DNA of 64,000 bases from JBKECP01 sp047974765. GTDB taxonomy: Bacteria; Pseudomonadota; Gammaproteobacteria; Pseudomonadales; Halieaceae. This document shows positions 16,875 through 26,045 of this stretch, in pieces; the stretch's first letter is position 1, and the number at the start of each line of letters is the position of its first letter. Both the position numbers and the translations under genes were made by a program. The DNA is taken from assembly GCA_047974765.1 (NCBI GenBank), contig JBKECP010000009.1, forward strand, positions 186,001 to 250,000, read 5' to 3'. Under the pieces are notes generated by a model. The model did no database searches. It saw only the letters and a program-made list of their open reading frames with translations, and was not told the origin of the DNA.

Positions 16875-18062
16875 ATGAATCCAATAAAATCTGGCCTGGT
16901 GCCACAGATTCTAATCGCTGTTGTGATTGGTGCCCTGCTGGGGGTGCTGCTGCCATCGATAGCCGAGCCCCTTGGTCTGGCAGGCAGCCTTTTTGTCGGT
17001 ATGTTGAAGGCAGTGGCACCACTTCTGGTTATGTTGCTGGTAATGTCGGCTATTGCCAACCGTCACGAAGGTGGTGCGGATGGTCGAAAGTCTTTATTAA
17101 CACTGTTGCTTTATCTTGCAGGCACAGTTTGTGCCGCCTTTGTTGCGCTGGTAATGAGCCAGCTCTTTCCCCAGGAAGTTGTACTGGACAGTCCCGCTCA
17201 GGGTAGTCCGCCGTTAGCAGTCACTGCGGTATTGGCAGAAGTCTTGTTCAAACTGATCGACAATCCGATCAACGCGCTGCTAAGTGGTAATTTTCTGGGC
17301 TGTTTGAGCTGGGCAATTTTGTTGGGTATCAGCTTTCGCAAAGCCAGCGAACAGTTCAAGTCACATCTTGAAACGCTGGCTGATGGCGTCAGTGATATTG
17401 TTCGCTATGTAATCCGGCTGGCCCCGGTCGGGATCCTCGGTCTGGTCAGTTATACCGTTGCCACGACCGGCCTGGGCGTACTGGCTGATTACGCCAGTCT
17501 GGCTGCTCTGCTGGTCAGCTGTATGTTGATCGTTGCCTTGCTGGTCAATCCCCTGATTGTCTATCTGCTGATTCGCCGCAACCCCTATCCGCTGGTTTTC
17601 AGGTGTCTGCGCGAATCAGGTATTACCGCTTTTTTTACCCGCAGTTCGGCAGCCAATATTCCTGTTAACCTCAGTCTGGCAGACAAGCTTGGTATCAGTG
17701 AAGAGCTTTACTCAGTGACGATTCCAGTGGGAGCTACTGTGAATATGTCCGGCGCTGCAATCACTATCACCGTGTTGACACTGGCCGCAGCCAATACGCT
17801 GGGTATTGATGTCTCTTTTGCTACGGCACTCTTGCTGTGTGTAATTTCAGCCCTGTCGGCCTGTGGTGCCAGCGGTGTACCTTCTGGCAGTTTGTTACTG
17901 ATTCCTCTGGCTTGTTCGCTATTTGGTATTTCAGTCGATGTGGCCATGCAAGTGGTTGCTGTCGGCTTTATTATCAGTGTTATTCAGGATTCAGCAGAAA
18001 CCGCACTCAATTCCAGCACCGATGTGATCTATACCTATGCTGTTGATCATGCTGCCAGATGA
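16875..18062 (+). CDS. sstT: Serine/threonine:sodium symporter SstT
   Basis: A 395-residue inner-membrane symporter of the dicarboxylate/amino acid:cation symporter family that imports serine and threonine with sodium. About eight hydrophobic segments and two re-entrant regions are visible. Diagnostic motifs are the serine-rich Phe-Phe-Thr-Arg-Ser-Ser-Ala-Ala-Asn-Ile-Pro-Val-Asn block near 255-267, Pro-Val-Gly-Ala-Thr-Val-Asn-Met-Ser-Gly near 285-294 and Ala-Ser-Gly-Val-Pro-Ser-Gly near 334-340. Length and motifs match SstT rather than glutamate carriers. The gene stands alone between the HxlR regulator and a convergent minus-strand gene; a perfect hairpin covers its ribosome site. Confidence 0.93.
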   Translation: MNPIKSGLVPQILIAVVIGALLGVLLPSIAEPLGLAGSLFVGMLKAVAPLLVMLLVMSAIANRHEGGADGRKSLLTLLLYLAGTVCAAFVALVMSQLFPQEVVLDSPAQGSPPLAVTAVLAEVLFKLIDNPINALLSGNFLGCLSWAILLGISFRKASEQFKSHLETLADGVSDIVRYVIRLAPVGILGLVSYTVATTGLGVLADYASLAALLVSCMLIVALLVNPLIVYLLIRRNPYPLVFRCLRESGITAFFTRSSAANIPVNLSLADKLGISEELYSVTIPVGATVNMSGAAITITVLTLAAANTLGIDVSFATALLLCVISALSACGASGVPSGSLLLIPLACSLFGISVDVAMQVVAVGFIISVIQDSAETALNSSTDVIYTYAVDHAAR

Positions 18063-18099
18063 TGCCGATTATTTCCCTTTCAGGATTGTGTGCCGGTTT

Positions 18100-19347
18100 T
18101 CACGGCATTTGTTTGCGTATTTGTGCCAATGCTTTTAGTTCGCCACCGGCGTATTTTTCAGCCAGCTCGACAAAATCGCGTACAGTGATGCGCCCACCTT
18201 TTTCCGCCAGTGCTGAAGCGACATTATCCAGGCTGGCTTTGCCGCCACTTTGTTGCCTGATTTGCTGATCGACGGCGTACATAATGCCCACTGCGCGGGC
18301 AGTAGTTGGACCGGAGGAGTCGCCGGTAAAGAGCGTGCCTGACTCTTCACCCCAGCGTTTTAGCCTGGTAATGGTCTGAGTATAGCGTTGTTCGCTGATA
18401 CCGCCGGAGCGGTGCAGGATTTCAGCCGCATAGTATTCGGCAATACCTTCCACGATCCAGTCACTGTTACTGGTACCGTGAATGGATGTGCCAACGTGAA
18501 TCAGTTCGTGAATCAGGCTGCTGGTGCGGTTGCCACTGATTAGAGGCCGGTCGGCATGCATGAACAGAGAGTTGGGAGCAGACAAGCCACCGCGCCACAT
18601 CGGATCATCTGCACTGACGATCAAAATGCGCGGGGGGAAATCATTAAAAATCTTACGCAGACAGGGCAGTGTCCAGTTGATAAACGCCAGCGAGTCCTGC
18701 AACCGTCTGCCCTGGCCACCGGGAGTGGCAATACGCACTTCGACACCGGCAATCATATCGGAGCGGCTGGCAATATCGCCGATGATCAGCCAGCCCTTGG
18801 GGCGAATAAAACGGCGGCCCGTATCATTTAAGCGGTAATGGTTACCTGTCTCCCCGATGGCTTCATAAGGCATTGCCGAAGACCAGCCTGAAGGCAGTTT
18901 CAGCTCAAGCCGGGCCTGTGATTGCAAACCCTTGCGGGCGCGAATTTTAATGGGTGGAATCACTTTGTCGCTGCGCATAATGGCCCAGTCTTTGGTAATA
19001 ATTGAGTCGTATTTACCGGGATCACGCTGGTGATTGATCTGGAAGCGATAGCTGAGCGAGGCCTTGTCCCCCTCTGGCTGCCAGTGTGCAATACCGTCTT
19101 CCAGCTTTAGCGTTGAGGTTTTATCCACTAACTTGATATCGCTGTGGCGCTCACTGTTAAAGTGGATATCAACCCGGCTGGGCAGAACTTTGCCTGTCAG
19201 TGTAATAGTGATCAAGGCCTTGCTGTCAGCAGGTTCGATGTCAATACCGTAGTGAATGCTGTAGTGGTCGCCATTACGGGTATTATCGGCAAAGCTGTTG
19301 CAGGCCATTATCGTCAGGGTAAAAAACAGAGCGACTAGCTTTTGCAT
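18100..19347 (-). CDS. Exported HExxH metallopeptidase-like protein
   Basis: A 415-residue secreted protein. The signal peptide covers about residues 1-20 and contains a cysteine but no clean lipobox. After a beta-rich N-terminal half comes a gluzincin-like active site: His280-Glu281-Leu-Ile-His284, then Trp-Ile-Val-Glu300-Gly-Ile-Ala-Glu, where Glu300 would be the third zinc ligand by analogy with M1/M61 aminopeptidases. The C-terminus is helical. The HExxH to Glu spacing (16 residues) is a little shorter than the typical M1 spacing. Its 3' end faces sstT, and the next gene on the same strand (btuF) lies downstream of the cobalamin operon, separate from this one. Substrate unknown. Confidence 0.75.
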   Translation of the reverse strand: MQKLVALFFTLTIMACNSFADNTRNGDHYSIHYGIDIEPADSKALITITLTGKVLPSRVDIHFNSERHSDIKLVDKTSTLKLEDGIAHWQPEGDKASLSYRFQINHQRDPGKYDSIITKDWAIMRSDKVIPPIKIRARKGLQSQARLELKLPSGWSSAMPYEAIGETGNHYRLNDTGRRFIRPKGWLIIGDIASRSDMIAGVEVRIATPGGQGRRLQDSLAFINWTLPCLRKIFNDFPPRILIVSADDPMWRGGLSAPNSLFMHADRPLISGNRTSSLIHELIHVGTSIHGTSNSDWIVEGIAEYYAAEILHRSGGISEQRYTQTITRLKRWGEESGTLFTGDSSGPTTARAVGIMYAVDQQIRQQSGGKASLDNVASALAEKGGRITVRDFVELAEKYAGGELKALAQIRKQMP

Positions 19348-19420
19348 GGATAATCTCCGCTAAAAACAACACACGACACTAAACTGCCTCATGCACTTTG
19401 CCAAGGTTTGTAATGTGTGC

Positions 19421-20311
19421 TTATTTTACGCTATCAAGTTGTCGACAGAGTTCTCTGGCACCCTGCAACAAACGGGTAGTGGGCCGCTGTAATAGATCGG
19501 GAGCGACAAAAAACAACTGTTTTTTACGCGCGGCCTCAAGGTGTGGGTAGGCGAGCCATTCATCGAGCCACGCTGGTCGAAGAGAGCCTGTGCCACTGGC
19601 TAAAATAACATCCGGGTTGTGTTTGAGTACGCTTTCGATACTGATTTTTGGGGCCAGTACCCTGGCATCGGCAAAAATATTGTAGCCACCGCAGAGGGCG
19701 ATCAGTTCGCTGATATAGTGCTCACCACTGAGGGTTTGCAGGGGTTGGTTCCAGACCTGATAAAAAACGCTGATACTTGTACTGCGCTGGTGACGGTTGC
19801 GCAAGGAACGCAGTCCATTCTCAAAATTGTCGGCGGCCACTTCTGCGACTTCGCTGGTACCGGCCAGTTTGCCAATGGCGCGCAGGGTCTGGGGGATTTG
19901 ATCCAGATGTTGTGGTTCACTCACATAGACGGGAATACCGAGTCGTTCCAGCGCGGGCAGGGTAGCCAGGCCATTACCGGAACCCCACATCAGCACCAGG
20001 TCCGGCTGACTGGCGATAATACTCTCCAGACTCCAGGCTTTGTAGTTGCCAACTCTGGGAATAGTTTTGGCGGCCTCGGGAAAGTCACTGTGATCGACAA
20101 CGCCCACCAGATAGTCACCGGCGCCTGCGCTGAAAGTATTTTCTGCCGTGTGAGGTGATAGAGCCACAATGCGTCTGGCCGGTTTCTCCAGTATGATGTT
20201 GCGGCCTGCAAAATCGATAACTTCGATAGCTGCGGCTGTGCAAAATGATATACCGGACAGGCTGAATAAAAGGCTGCCAAGCAGGATCTGTCGTCGCACT
20301 GAAATGAGCAT
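19421..20311 (-). CDS. btuF: Cobalamin ABC transporter substrate-binding protein
   Basis: A 296-residue periplasmic binding protein with a signal peptide to about residue 27. The mature protein begins with the Ile-Asp-Phe-Ala-Gly-Arg type of opening, then Arg-Ile-Val-Ala-Leu-Ser-Pro-His-x-x-Glu, the hallmark of BtuF-type class III binding proteins, and a Gly-Val-Val-Asp-His segment. It is the last gene of the B12 operon and its ATG is adjacent to the cobT stop. With btuC and btuD in the same operon it completes a corrinoid importer, so cobalamin or a precursor is the likely cargo. Confidence 0.9.
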   Translation of the reverse strand: MLISVRRQILLGSLLFSLSGISFCTAAAIEVIDFAGRNIILEKPARRIVALSPHTAENTFSAGAGDYLVGVVDHSDFPEAAKTIPRVGNYKAWSLESIIASQPDLVLMWGSGNGLATLPALERLGIPVYVSEPQHLDQIPQTLRAIGKLAGTSEVAEVAADNFENGLRSLRNRHQRSTSISVFYQVWNQPLQTLSGEHYISELIALCGGYNIFADARVLAPKISIESVLKHNPDVILASGTGSLRPAWLDEWLAYPHLEAARKKQLFFVAPDLLQRPTTRLLQGARELCRQLDSVK

Positions 20312-21354
20312 CAGGAGGCGCCTCCTTTACTGACGGTTGCCTGCGTAAAGGTGGCCATTTGTTCGTGCAAGCTCAAAGCTGCTTGCAACAGCTGGACGGC
20401 AAGTGTTGCCCCGCTGCCTTCGCCGAGGCGCATTTGCAGATCGAGCAGAGGTTGTAATTCAAGTTTCTGAAGTGCGTATTGGTGAGCCTGTTCAGCTGAA
20501 CAGTGTCCGGCCATCAGCCAGGGATGCAGACTCGGCGCAATGGCAACAGCCAGCAGTGCTGCTGCGGTAGTGATAAAACCATCGATGAGAACGGGAATGC
20601 CGCGCTGGCCACAGCGCAGATAGGCGCCGCAGATGGCTGCGATTTCAAGCCCGCCAATACAGCGTAGAATCGACAGTGGATCATTCAATTCGGCTGCGTG
20701 CAGTTTAAGTGCATGATCAACCATCTCACATTTGTGGGTCAGGGTGGCATCGTCAATACCCGTGCCGCGTCCACAGGCTTCCCTGGCTGAAAGATTGAGC
20801 ATGGCAGCATAAATAGCGGCGGCCGATGTCGTATTGCCAATGCCCATCTCTCCGGCGATGAAGAGTTCGCAGTCAAGGTGATCAACTTCATCCCTGCCAG
20901 CTTGCAGGCAGCGCTCCACCAGCTCGGTGCTGAGGGCACAGGTTTGACTGAAGTCTGCCGAGCCATAGGCCAGTTGAAGATTGGTCAGGCCGCGAACATC
21001 CGGGACCTGCTCAAAAGTACCCGCGTTGACTACTGAAAAATCAGCGTTTATTGCTTTGCAAAGGATGTTGATGGCCGCGCCACCTTCAATGAAATTGCGG
21101 ATCATCTGCACGGTAACTTCCGGTGGAAACAGCGATACACCACGACGACTGATGCCGTGATCAGCTGCAAAAACACGCACAGCAATTTTGGATAATCGGG
21201 GAACGGGGTGACTCTGCCAACCCGCAAAGTTAACAGCAACATCTTCCAGTAGTCCAAGTGAGCCTGCGGGTTTTGTCAGATTGGCCTGGTGTTCCCGGGC
21301 CAGTTGTCGGCTGTATTGATCTGGTGTGGGGCAGGGTTGTTGGTACCACTTCAT
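20311..21354 (-). CDS. cobT: Nicotinate-nucleotide--dimethylbenzimidazole phosphoribosyltransferase
   Basis: Makes alpha-ribazole 5'-phosphate from nicotinate mononucleotide and a lower-ligand base, supplying the nucleotide loop of cobalamin. The length of 347 residues is typical. Visible motifs: a Lys-Pro-Ala-Gly-Ser-Leu-Gly near 27-33, Ala-Asp-His-Gly near 69-72, Gly-Glu-Met-Gly-Ile-Gly-Asn-Thr-Thr near 169-177, and near the C-terminus Gly-Glu-Gly-Ser-Gly-Ala, whose glutamate is the catalytic base in characterised CobT. It lies between cobU and btuF in the riboswitch-controlled operon. Confidence 0.96.
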   Translation of the reverse strand: MKWYQQPCPTPDQYSRQLAREHQANLTKPAGSLGLLEDVAVNFAGWQSHPVPRLSKIAVRVFAADHGISRRGVSLFPPEVTVQMIRNFIEGGAAINILCKAINADFSVVNAGTFEQVPDVRGLTNLQLAYGSADFSQTCALSTELVERCLQAGRDEVDHLDCELFIAGEMGIGNTTSAAAIYAAMLNLSAREACGRGTGIDDATLTHKCEMVDHALKLHAAELNDPLSILRCIGGLEIAAICGAYLRCGQRGIPVLIDGFITTAAALLAVAIAPSLHPWLMAGHCSAEQAHQYALQKLELQPLLDLQMRLGEGSGATLAVQLLQAALSLHEQMATFTQATVSKGGAS

Positions 21355-21372
21355 GTTTTGAGCTCCCTGTTG

Positions 21373-21927
21373 TTAGGGTTTGTATGATGGTTTTATGGTC
21401 TGATGGATGATGGAGGGTTTGAGTGTCAGTGGCAGGCCCGCGCTGACGAGGGTGACTTGCTCACAGTGGCGGGCCAGTTCCTGGTGCAGCCAGCCGCTTT
21501 CGTCAACAAAGCACCGGTTAAGCTCACCCAGAGGGACAATGCCCTGACCAACCTCATTGCCAACCATAACAATATCGCAGCGCGCTGCTAGCAGCATTTC
21601 AATAAAGGCGGTGCGCAGCTCATGCCAGCGTTCGCTGGTGATGCAGTTACTAAGCCACAGCGTCAGACAGTCAATCAGTAGACAGTGCTGTGGTGCGTCC
21701 AGTTCAGCGATGGCTTCGTGCAGCAGCAGGGCTTCTTCATGCAGTTGCCAGTGTGGGCCGCGATCGTATTGATGGCGTTCGATGCGGGCTCGCATTTCCC
21801 TGTCTAGAGCTTGTGCAGTGGCGATATAAAACAGTTGCTTGCCGGTTGAACGGGCCTGTTGTTCGGCCCACTGTTCGCCGTAGCGGCTCTTGCCGCTGCG
21901 GGCACCACCGATAACCAGATGCTTCAT
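21373..21927 (-). CDS. cobU: Adenosylcobinamide kinase / guanylyltransferase
   Basis: A 184-residue bifunctional enzyme that phosphorylates adenosylcobinamide and then attaches GMP. The P-loop Gly-Gly-Ala-Arg-Ser-Gly-Lys-Ser is at 7-14, the Asp-Cys-Leu-Thr-Leu-Trp-Leu-Ser-Asn segment follows near 83, and the Gly-Asn-Glu-Val-Gly-Gln-Gly-Ile-Val-Pro motif is near 125; all are standard for CobU/CobP. The ATG at 21927 with AGGGG upstream gives the normal family length; longer in-frame starts run into the neighbouring ATPase gene. It is followed after 18 bases by cobT. Confidence 0.95.
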   Translation of the reverse strand: MKHLVIGGARSGKSRYGEQWAEQQARSTGKQLFYIATAQALDREMRARIERHQYDRGPHWQLHEEALLLHEAIAELDAPQHCLLIDCLTLWLSNCITSERWHELRTAFIEMLLAARCDIVMVGNEVGQGIVPLGELNRCFVDESGWLHQELARHCEQVTLVSAGLPLTLKPSIIHQTIKPSYKP

Positions 21928-21940
21928 GGCTGATACCCCT

Positions 21941-22729
21941 TTATGACTGAATGACCAGAGGCTGCCCGCCATCGGGATGGCTGCCAATATGAACGCGCAC
22001 CCTGAATATATCGGCAAATAGGGTTTTGTTGAAAACCTCCCGGGATGGACCCAGAGCCTGTTGCTGACCGGCAGCCAGTACCAGAACCTCATCGGCCAGG
22101 CGGGCGGCAAAATTGAAATCGTGTACGGCCAGAATAATACCGACGCCATCGGTGGCCAGAGTGCGTACTGAATCGGCCACCAATTGCTGGTGTTCCAGAT
22201 CGAGACCGGTGGTGGGTTCGTCCAGTAGTAACAGACGCAGGGGGCTGTCGGTGGCACGCCAGATCTGGGCCATCACCCGGGCCAGCTGTACCCGTTGGCG
22301 CTCGCCACCAGACAGATGAGTATAGAGGCGTTTGGCCAGGCTCAGGGTGTCGGTGGCGGCCATGACCTGCTGCACAATGCGGCGGTCTTCGATGGCGCCA
22401 CTGGCGTGGGGACTGCGGCCGAGCTGGATAACTTCGGTTACGGCAAAGGGAAAGTCCAGAGTCGATTGCTGGGGCAGCAAGGCCAGTGATCGGGCCCGTT
22501 CGGGCCGGGGCCAGTTGGCCAGCGCCTGTGTACCCAGTTGCAGTTTGCCACTGCTGGGGCTGATACCGCCCGCCAGACAGTGCAGCAAGGTTGATTTGCC
22601 CGCGCCATTGGGACCGATAATAGCGAGTATTTTGCCGGGCATCAGTGAGAAAGTGATCTGTGACAGCAGCGTTTTACCCCAGGGTGCGGCGCAAAGTTGG
22701 CTGGTGTTGAGTAGTGTTTGTTCAGCCAT
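21941..22729 (-). CDS. btuD: Cobalamin ABC transporter ATP-binding protein (HmuV-like)
   Basis: A 262-residue ATPase: Walker A Gly-Pro-Asn-Gly-Ala-Gly-Lys-Ser near 39-46, signature Leu-Ser-Gly-Gly-Glu-Arg-Gln near 139-145, Walker B Leu-Leu-Leu-Leu-Asp-Glu-Pro near 163-169 and a switch region Ala-Val-His-Asp. In sequence style it resembles the HmuV heme-importer ATPases (a Gln-Leu-Gly-Arg-x-Pro-His segment and a short insertion before Walker B). Its setting between a FecCD permease and cobU, with btuF at the end of the operon, argues that the cargo here is corrinoid. It starts at the stop codon of the permease. Confidence 0.88.
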   Translation of the reverse strand: MAEQTLLNTSQLCAAPWGKTLLSQITFSLMPGKILAIIGPNGAGKSTLLHCLAGGISPSSGKLQLGTQALANWPRPERARSLALLPQQSTLDFPFAVTEVIQLGRSPHASGAIEDRRIVQQVMAATDTLSLAKRLYTHLSGGERQRVQLARVMAQIWRATDSPLRLLLLDEPTTGLDLEHQQLVADSVRTLATDGVGIILAVHDFNFAARLADEVLVLAAGQQQALGPSREVFNKTLFADIFRVRVHIGSHPDGGQPLVIQS

Positions 22730-23775
22730 CAGTTCATTCCCTGACTACTTCGCTGGCGCAGCAGGTAGATAAAAAAAGGTACGCCAACAAGGGCGGTAAC
22801 GATACCAACTGGCAACTCGGTAGGTGCAATCAGTACCCGGGCCAGGGTGTCGGCCACAATCAGCAAGATGGCGCCAGCCATAGCCGAGGCGGGCAGCAGG
22901 CGGTGATGATCGGGGCCGGTCAGCATGCGTACGATATGGGGCACCACCAGACCGACAAAGGCAATGGTACCCGCCAGTGCCACTGATATACCGACGCCGA
23001 TAGCTACCAGTATGATTAGTATGGTTTTGGTGCGCTCCACGTTAATACCGAGATAACGCGCCTCGGATTCACCCAGCAGCAGAGCGTTAAGTGAATTGGC
23101 AAAGCGGGGCAGGCTGAGCAGAACCAGTGTGGCTACTGCGGCGGCGGCGAGCAGACGGGACAGATCAGCGCCATCGAGCCCGCCCATCTGCCACAGGCTG
23201 ATGCGCCGCAGCACCTCACTGTTGGCCTGAAACTCCAGCAGGTGAATAATGGCCGAAGCCAGCGAGGTGATGGCGATACCGGCCAGCAACATGGTGGCTA
23301 CCGAGGTGCCGCCGGTGGCCGATGCCGCCAGCCGGTAAACTATCAGCACTGCGCTCAGTCCACCGGCAAAGGCCCCCAGGGAAATCAGGGTGAGTGCGCT
23401 CAGACCCTGCGCGCTGGTGCCAATCAGTACAATGCTCAGACTACCGCCGAGGGAGGCACCGGCGGTAACGCCAATCAGTGATGGGTCGGCCAGCGGATTG
23501 CGAAACAGCCCCTGCATGGCGGCACCGGAGCAGGCCAGAATGGCGCCGATAAAGCCTGCCAGCAGCACCCGGGGCAGGCGTATCTGTATGGCGATTACGC
23601 CCGCCTGATTGTACTGTCCCTGCAGCCAGTCACTGCTGCCCTTGATCATTTCTGCCGGTGACAGGGTGACCGCGCCCGAGATCAACGCCAGCAGAATGCT
23701 CAATGGCAGCAGCAGTGCCAGCAGCCAGAGCAGCCGATGGTGTGAAGTTGAAGTGCCTGTATCAGCGATCTTCAT
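22729..23775 (-). CDS. btuC: Cobalamin ABC transporter permease (FecCD family)
   Basis: A 348-residue inner-membrane protein with about ten hydrophobic segments. Family motifs: Arg-Leu-Pro-Arg-Val-Leu near 65, Gly-Ala-Ala-Met-Gln-Gly-Leu-Phe-Arg-Asn-Pro-Leu-Ala-Asp-Pro near 85-100, and Gly-Thr-Ile-Ala-Phe-Val-Gly-Leu-Val-Val-Pro-His near 267-278, the region that couples to the ATPase. It overlaps the cobQ stop by 4 bases at one end and touches btuD at the other. With btuD and btuF it forms a complete corrinoid importer. Confidence 0.92.
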   Translation of the reverse strand: MKIADTGTSTSHHRLLWLLALLLPLSILLALISGAVTLSPAEMIKGSSDWLQGQYNQAGVIAIQIRLPRVLLAGFIGAILACSGAAMQGLFRNPLADPSLIGVTAGASLGGSLSIVLIGTSAQGLSALTLISLGAFAGGLSAVLIVYRLAASATGGTSVATMLLAGIAITSLASAIIHLLEFQANSEVLRRISLWQMGGLDGADLSRLLAAAAVATLVLLSLPRFANSLNALLLGESEARYLGINVERTKTILIILVAIGVGISVALAGTIAFVGLVVPHIVRMLTGPDHHRLLPASAMAGAILLIVADTLARVLIAPTELPVGIVTALVGVPFFIYLLRQRSSQGMN

Positions 23776-25334
23776 TGCAATATATCCAGGGTGGGAAACA
23801 GTACTCGCAGATCAATAGCCTGTTCGAGGCAGTCGGCAAAGCGGTCAATTTGCTGTTCGCGCAGGGCGTTGTGATCCACTGCCTGAGCATCGTTCAGTCC
23901 GGCCCAGTGCAGCAGGGCGCGGCAGGCGTCGGCTTCGTCGAACAGACCGTGCAGGTAGGTGCCAGCGATACAGTTGTCTGCACTGCGAAGACCATCGCAA
24001 CGGCCGTCACTGAGCTGGGCAAAGGTGGGCAGGTCAGCTGATCCGCTCAAGACAGTGCTGTGCCCGCAGTGAATTTCATAGCCTCTGATGGCCTCGCCCC
24101 CAGGCAGTGTGCCGTGTACCTTTACCAGTGTTTTTTCTGCCTGCAATACCGTTTGTATTGGCAGCAGGCCAAAGCCCGGGGCGCTACCCGCCGGACCTTC
24201 GATACCCTCCGGATCGGCGATAGCCTGGCCCAGCATCTGGAAACCACCGCAAATACCGAGCACGCGACCGCCGTAACGCAGATGTCGCAGCAGGTAATTG
24301 TGCCAGCCCTGTTGCTGCAAAAAGTGCAGGTCGCTGCGTACATTCTTGCTGCCGGGCAGAATAATGAGGTCTGCCGGTGGCGGTGGCTGGCCAGGTGGCA
24401 GGTAATGCAGCTGTACCTGCGGATGTCGGCGCAGGGCGTCAAAGTCGGTGTGATTGGAAATGCGCGGCAGTACCGGTACCAGCACCTTCAATGCTTCCGG
24501 GTCTTTGTTATCCTGCTGTGTGTCGATGGCATCCTCGGCATCCAGTTGCAGGTTGTGCAGGTAGGGCAGCACCGCCAGTACGGGCTTGTTCGTATGTTGT
24601 TGCAGCCAGTCCAGACCTGGTTGCAGCAGGTTGATATCGCCGCGAAAGCGGTTGATGACAAAACCCTTGATGCGCTCGCGCTCTGTCGGTGAAAGCAGTG
24701 CCAGTGTGCCAACCAGGTGGGCGAAAACCCCGCCGCGGTCGATGTCGGCAATCAGGATCACCGGGCAGTCGACAGCTTCGGCAAAACCCATATTGGCAAT
24801 ATCGCGGTCGCGCAGATTAATTTCGGCAGGACTGCCCGCACCTTCCACCACAATAGTTTCATACTGTTGTTGCAGGCGCTGCCAGGAGTCGAGTACGGCA
24901 CTCATCGCCGTTTGCTTGTATGCGTGGTAGGCGATGGCATCCAGTGTAGTGTGCGCTTTGCCCTGAATAATAATCTGGGCACCGGTATCGGAGTTGGGCT
25001 TGAGTAGCACCGGGTTCATATCGGCGTGGGGTGCAATGCCGGCGGCCTGGGCCTGTAAAGCCTGAGCACGGCCAATTTCAGCGCCGTCGGTGGTGACGGC
25101 ACTATTGAGCGACATGTTCTGCGGCTTGAAGGGGGCTACCTGCACACCGCGTCGCGCCAGCAAGCGGCACAGACCGCTGACCAGTACACTCTTGCCGGCA
25201 TCGGAGGTGGTGCCCTGCACCATCAGCATGGCTTTTGCTGTCTTGTGTAATTCAGTTTTTTGCAAGTCTGTACGGGCCTCAGTAATCGATGCCGCGACGG
25301 GCCTTGATACCGGCGCGAAAGGCGTGCTTGACAT
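23772..25334 (-). CDS. cobQ: Cobyric acid synthase
   Basis: A 520-residue glutamine-dependent amidotransferase that amidates four side chains of adenosylcobyrinic acid diamide to give adenosylcobyric acid. The synthetase domain opens with Val-Gln-Gly-Thr-Thr-Ser-Asp-Ala-Gly-Lys-Ser (P-loop-like) near 40-50; the C-terminal class I glutaminase domain carries Leu-Gly-Ile-Cys-Gly-Gly-Phe-Gln-Met-Leu-Gly with the catalytic cysteine, and a Gly-Tyr-Glu-Ile-His segment. The start at 25334 has a GAGG ribosome site but makes a 56-base overlap with cobO and a 35-residue extension; ATG 25229 gives the usual N-terminus but lacks a ribosome site. Confidence 0.94.
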   Translation of the reverse strand: MSSTPFAPVSRPVAASITEARTDLQKTELHKTAKAMLMVQGTTSDAGKSVLVSGLCRLLARRGVQVAPFKPQNMSLNSAVTTDGAEIGRAQALQAQAAGIAPHADMNPVLLKPNSDTGAQIIIQGKAHTTLDAIAYHAYKQTAMSAVLDSWQRLQQQYETIVVEGAGSPAEINLRDRDIANMGFAEAVDCPVILIADIDRGGVFAHLVGTLALLSPTERERIKGFVINRFRGDINLLQPGLDWLQQHTNKPVLAVLPYLHNLQLDAEDAIDTQQDNKDPEALKVLVPVLPRISNHTDFDALRRHPQVQLHYLPPGQPPPPADLIILPGSKNVRSDLHFLQQQGWHNYLLRHLRYGGRVLGICGGFQMLGQAIADPEGIEGPAGSAPGFGLLPIQTVLQAEKTLVKVHGTLPGGEAIRGYEIHCGHSTVLSGSADLPTFAQLSDGRCDGLRSADNCIAGTYLHGLFDEADACRALLHWAGLNDAQAVDHNALREQQIDRFADCLEQAIDLRVLFPTLDILQ

Positions 25335-25908
25335 CCTTTACCTCAGATACTGTGTCCATCGCTTCCTGCAGTGCCGAGCCGCCACCGCGACCGGTGACAA
25401 CCACGCTTTGATGTTCAGGACGGTTGCGGATGGTTTCGACGATGTCCTGTTCCGGCAGGTAGTCGTAGGCGATCATATAGGTCAACTCGTCGAGCACGAC
25501 CAGATCATAGCTTGCATCCTGCAACATCGGCCGAGCCTGTTCCCAGGTCTTGCGGGCGGCGGCGATATCGCTGCTGCGATCCTGGGTATTCCAGGTAAAG
25601 CCGGTGCCCATCTGGTAAAAGCTTACCTGTGGCAGATGTTTGCGCAGGAAGATTTCCTCTCCACTGAGCTGCTGGCCCTTGATAAACTGCACTACGCCCA
25701 CTTTCATGTCATAACCGAGTGCGCGCAGCACCATGCCGAAGGCGGAGCTGGATTTGCCCTTGCCGTTGCCGGTCACCAGTACGGCTACACCGCGTTCGAT
25801 ATCCGCTTCCTCGATGCGTGAATCCACTTTGGTTTTCTGTTTTTGCATTGCCGCTTTGTGTTTGCTGTCGCGGCGTGAAAGGATCTGATCGCTGTCGCTC
25901 ATGGCCAT
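25279..25908 (-). CDS. cobO: Corrinoid adenosyltransferase
   Basis: A 209-residue CobA/CobO/BtuR-family enzyme that transfers the adenosyl group of ATP to the cobalt of corrinoids. The modified P-loop Gly-Asn-Gly-Lys-Gly-Lys-Ser-Ser-Ser is near 48-56, followed by a Val-Gln-Phe-Ile-Lys-Gly segment and an Asp-Leu-Val-Val-Leu-Asp-Glu-Leu-Thr Walker-B-like segment near 132-140; the order matches CobO. It is the first gene after the cobalamin riboswitch, starting about 140 bases downstream of it. GGGAGG lies upstream of two possible ATGs (25908 and 25902); the first is used. Confidence 0.95.
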   Translation of the reverse strand: MAMSDSDQILSRRDSKHKAAMQKQKTKVDSRIEEADIERGVAVLVTGNGKGKSSSAFGMVLRALGYDMKVGVVQFIKGQQLSGEEIFLRKHLPQVSFYQMGTGFTWNTQDRSSDIAAARKTWEQARPMLQDASYDLVVLDELTYMIAYDYLPEQDIVETIRNRPEHQSVVVTGRGGGSALQEAMDTVSEVKDVKHAFRAGIKARRGIDY

Positions 25909-26045
25909 GGGCCTCCCGGTTGATGGCTGCCGGTGGAGCGCGGGGTGAGGGTGTTTAAGGAAGCCGGCGCCAGATTGTGCAGGCTTGGGTGCCAGGCAAA
26001 CACATATGAAGCCCTCCGCTCCATCACTGTATGTCGTTGTGTGTA

